From positions 100,622,765 through 100,686,764 of the forward strand of contig NC_134644.1 of NCBI RefSeq assembly GCF_030463565.1: a DNA stretch of 64,000 nucleotides, written 5' to 3'. Below the pieces are notes generated by a model that saw only the letters and a program-made list of their open reading frames with translations, ran no database searches and was not told the origin of the DNA. Source of the DNA: Pelecanus crispus. Its lineage: Eukaryota; Chordata; Aves; Pelecaniformes; Pelecanidae. Below, piece after piece: positions 63,030-64,000 of the stretch (its first letter is position 1; the number at the start of each line of letters is the position of its first letter). Made by a program: the position numbers and the translations under genes.

Positions 63030-64000
63030 TTACAAGAACATCCTTCCATAACCTCTACTTTTCTGTGAAATGAGGGGTAGGTCAGACTGATTGGTACTCT
63101 TGTAGTATTATTTTTGTATATTGTTGGAGAGTGTCAGTAAAAATACTCTAATAATTTATAAAAAATGGTTTAAAAAGTTGATTTGTTTACTATTTTATTG
63201 GCAAGTGAACATAAGGGTACATTTATAAAAGTGGCATCTGTGTCTATTACATTGAAGAATGGATAATTATCTTATCTTTTGTAAAGATTTTAGTTGGGTG
63301 CCTGGTAAAAGAACATGCTAAGATTTTTCTTATGTACCCTGTATTTAATGTAGATCAATATAATCAACACATACTTCTAACTCGAGACATTTCAGTTGCT
63401 AGTGAGGAAGTGAAATATGGAAATCATGAGCTTATGTTTGCAAGAGGTTGATGCAATTTAATGCAAAGTTAAAAGTGATCTTACTGTCCATTACATTTAA
63501 ATTACCCACTCCCAAAACAAGCCAGGTGGTTTTTTTTGAAGTAAATGTTAGTAACCAATTTTGTATTGGAAAACGTAAATCATGTTATACTGAGCACATC
63601 TTTAAATGACTCAAAATACTGCAATATTTTAGTATCATTTAAAAGTCAGCATAAAAAATGATACAATCGACCAGTTTAATTATGTGTCAAAATTGTAACT
63701 TTCTTTTTACAGCTGCTTAGTTTCTAAATTGAGGGACCATTCATTTGTACTCTAATCCCTTTCTGGAACACCCGTCTCCATCTAAAAAGGTTAATCCCAG
63801 AAACGTGAAGCCATTTTACAGCTTTAATTAAATTGAAAGGTCATTCTCTAAACTGTCCCAATTGTTAAATGCCTATTATTAAAATTTGACAATGCTATGT
63901 ACCATCCATACGTGCAGCAACATGATGACAGAGCCATGCTGTACATCCTCTTCCACTGAGAAACCCCAGAGGCCAGCATGGGCTTCCAACCCCCCACCTC
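63030..64000 (+). other. RPRD1A: RPRD1A 3' UTR (runs to or near the window edge)
   Basis: AT-rich sequence after the stop codon with no open frame. I see no AATAAA, but two ATTAAA variants occur at 63827-63832 and 63878-63883, either of which could serve as a poly(A) signal. The UTR may continue past the window, since vertebrate RPRD1A messages are often long. Confidence 0.7.
63878..63883 (+). terminator. Possible ATTAAA poly(A) signal of RPRD1A
   Basis: The last of two ATTAAA hexamers in the 3' UTR. It is the second most common poly(A) signal. Usage unproven. Confidence 0.3.

Noticed and set aside
1-64000. CRISPR arrays, prokaryotic operons, defence islands, phage genes
   Set aside because: Spliced exons, a CpG-island promoter and avian retroelements show vertebrate nuclear DNA. 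No regularly spaced repeats or compact gene clusters occur.

Overview
The window is vertebrate nuclear DNA, almost certainly from a bird and probably a songbird (passerine). The evidence is AT-rich intergenic and intronic sequence, several CR1 LINE fragments ending in the avian ATTCTATG-type tail, a short tRNA-Ile-headed SINE with a CR1 tail (the architecture known from passerine TguSINE1), and two near-identical avian ERV LTRs. There is no bacterial or phage gene organisation, no CRISPR array and no operon. Most short open frames are chance frames.

One protein-coding gene is well supported: RPRD1A (p15RS), on the + strand from a CpG-island promoter at about 18,760-19,720 to a stop codon at 63,029. 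I could place all seven coding exons with GT-AG junctions: 19322-19472, 32228-32357, 33054-33160, 33243-33337, 34317-34443, 34542-34717 and 62880-63029. They join in frame to 311 codons. The product is a nuclear RNA polymerase II CTD-binding protein with an N-terminal CTD-interacting domain (CID) and a C-terminal coiled coil. The promoter is of housekeeping type: GC boxes, two ETS-like sites and a YY1-like site about 190 bases before the ATG. The 3' UTR runs toward the right edge.

Layout. 1-18,300 is intergenic: an old CR1 scrap (about 1.8 kb), the tRNA-SINE (7.3 kb), three CR1 fragments (8.2-9.2 kb +, 11.2-11.7 kb -, 13.2-13.8 kb +), a separate CR1 3' end (13.9 kb), and two ERV LTRs (14.3-14.8 and 17.8-18.3 kb). 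18.7-19.7 kb is the CpG island, promoter and exon 1. Intron 1 (12.8 kb) carries a 5'-truncated CR1 with an uninterrupted 478-codon reverse-transcriptase frame (23.1-24.6 kb) and an old CR1 scrap (31.7 kb). Exons 2-6 cluster within 2.5 kb (32.2-34.7 kb). Intron 6 is very long (28.2 kb) and leaves exon 6 through a weak donor. It contains one candidate alternative terminal exon with UTR-like sequence and a poly(A) signal (61.4-62.25 kb), and a weaker candidate exon at 58.06 kb.

I did not find a convincing undescribed molecular system. The items most worth checking are the possible alternative C-termini of RPRD1A, the paired LTRs with similar sequence after their 3' ends, the repeat-associated 5' junctions of two CR1 copies, and a few local composition outliers.
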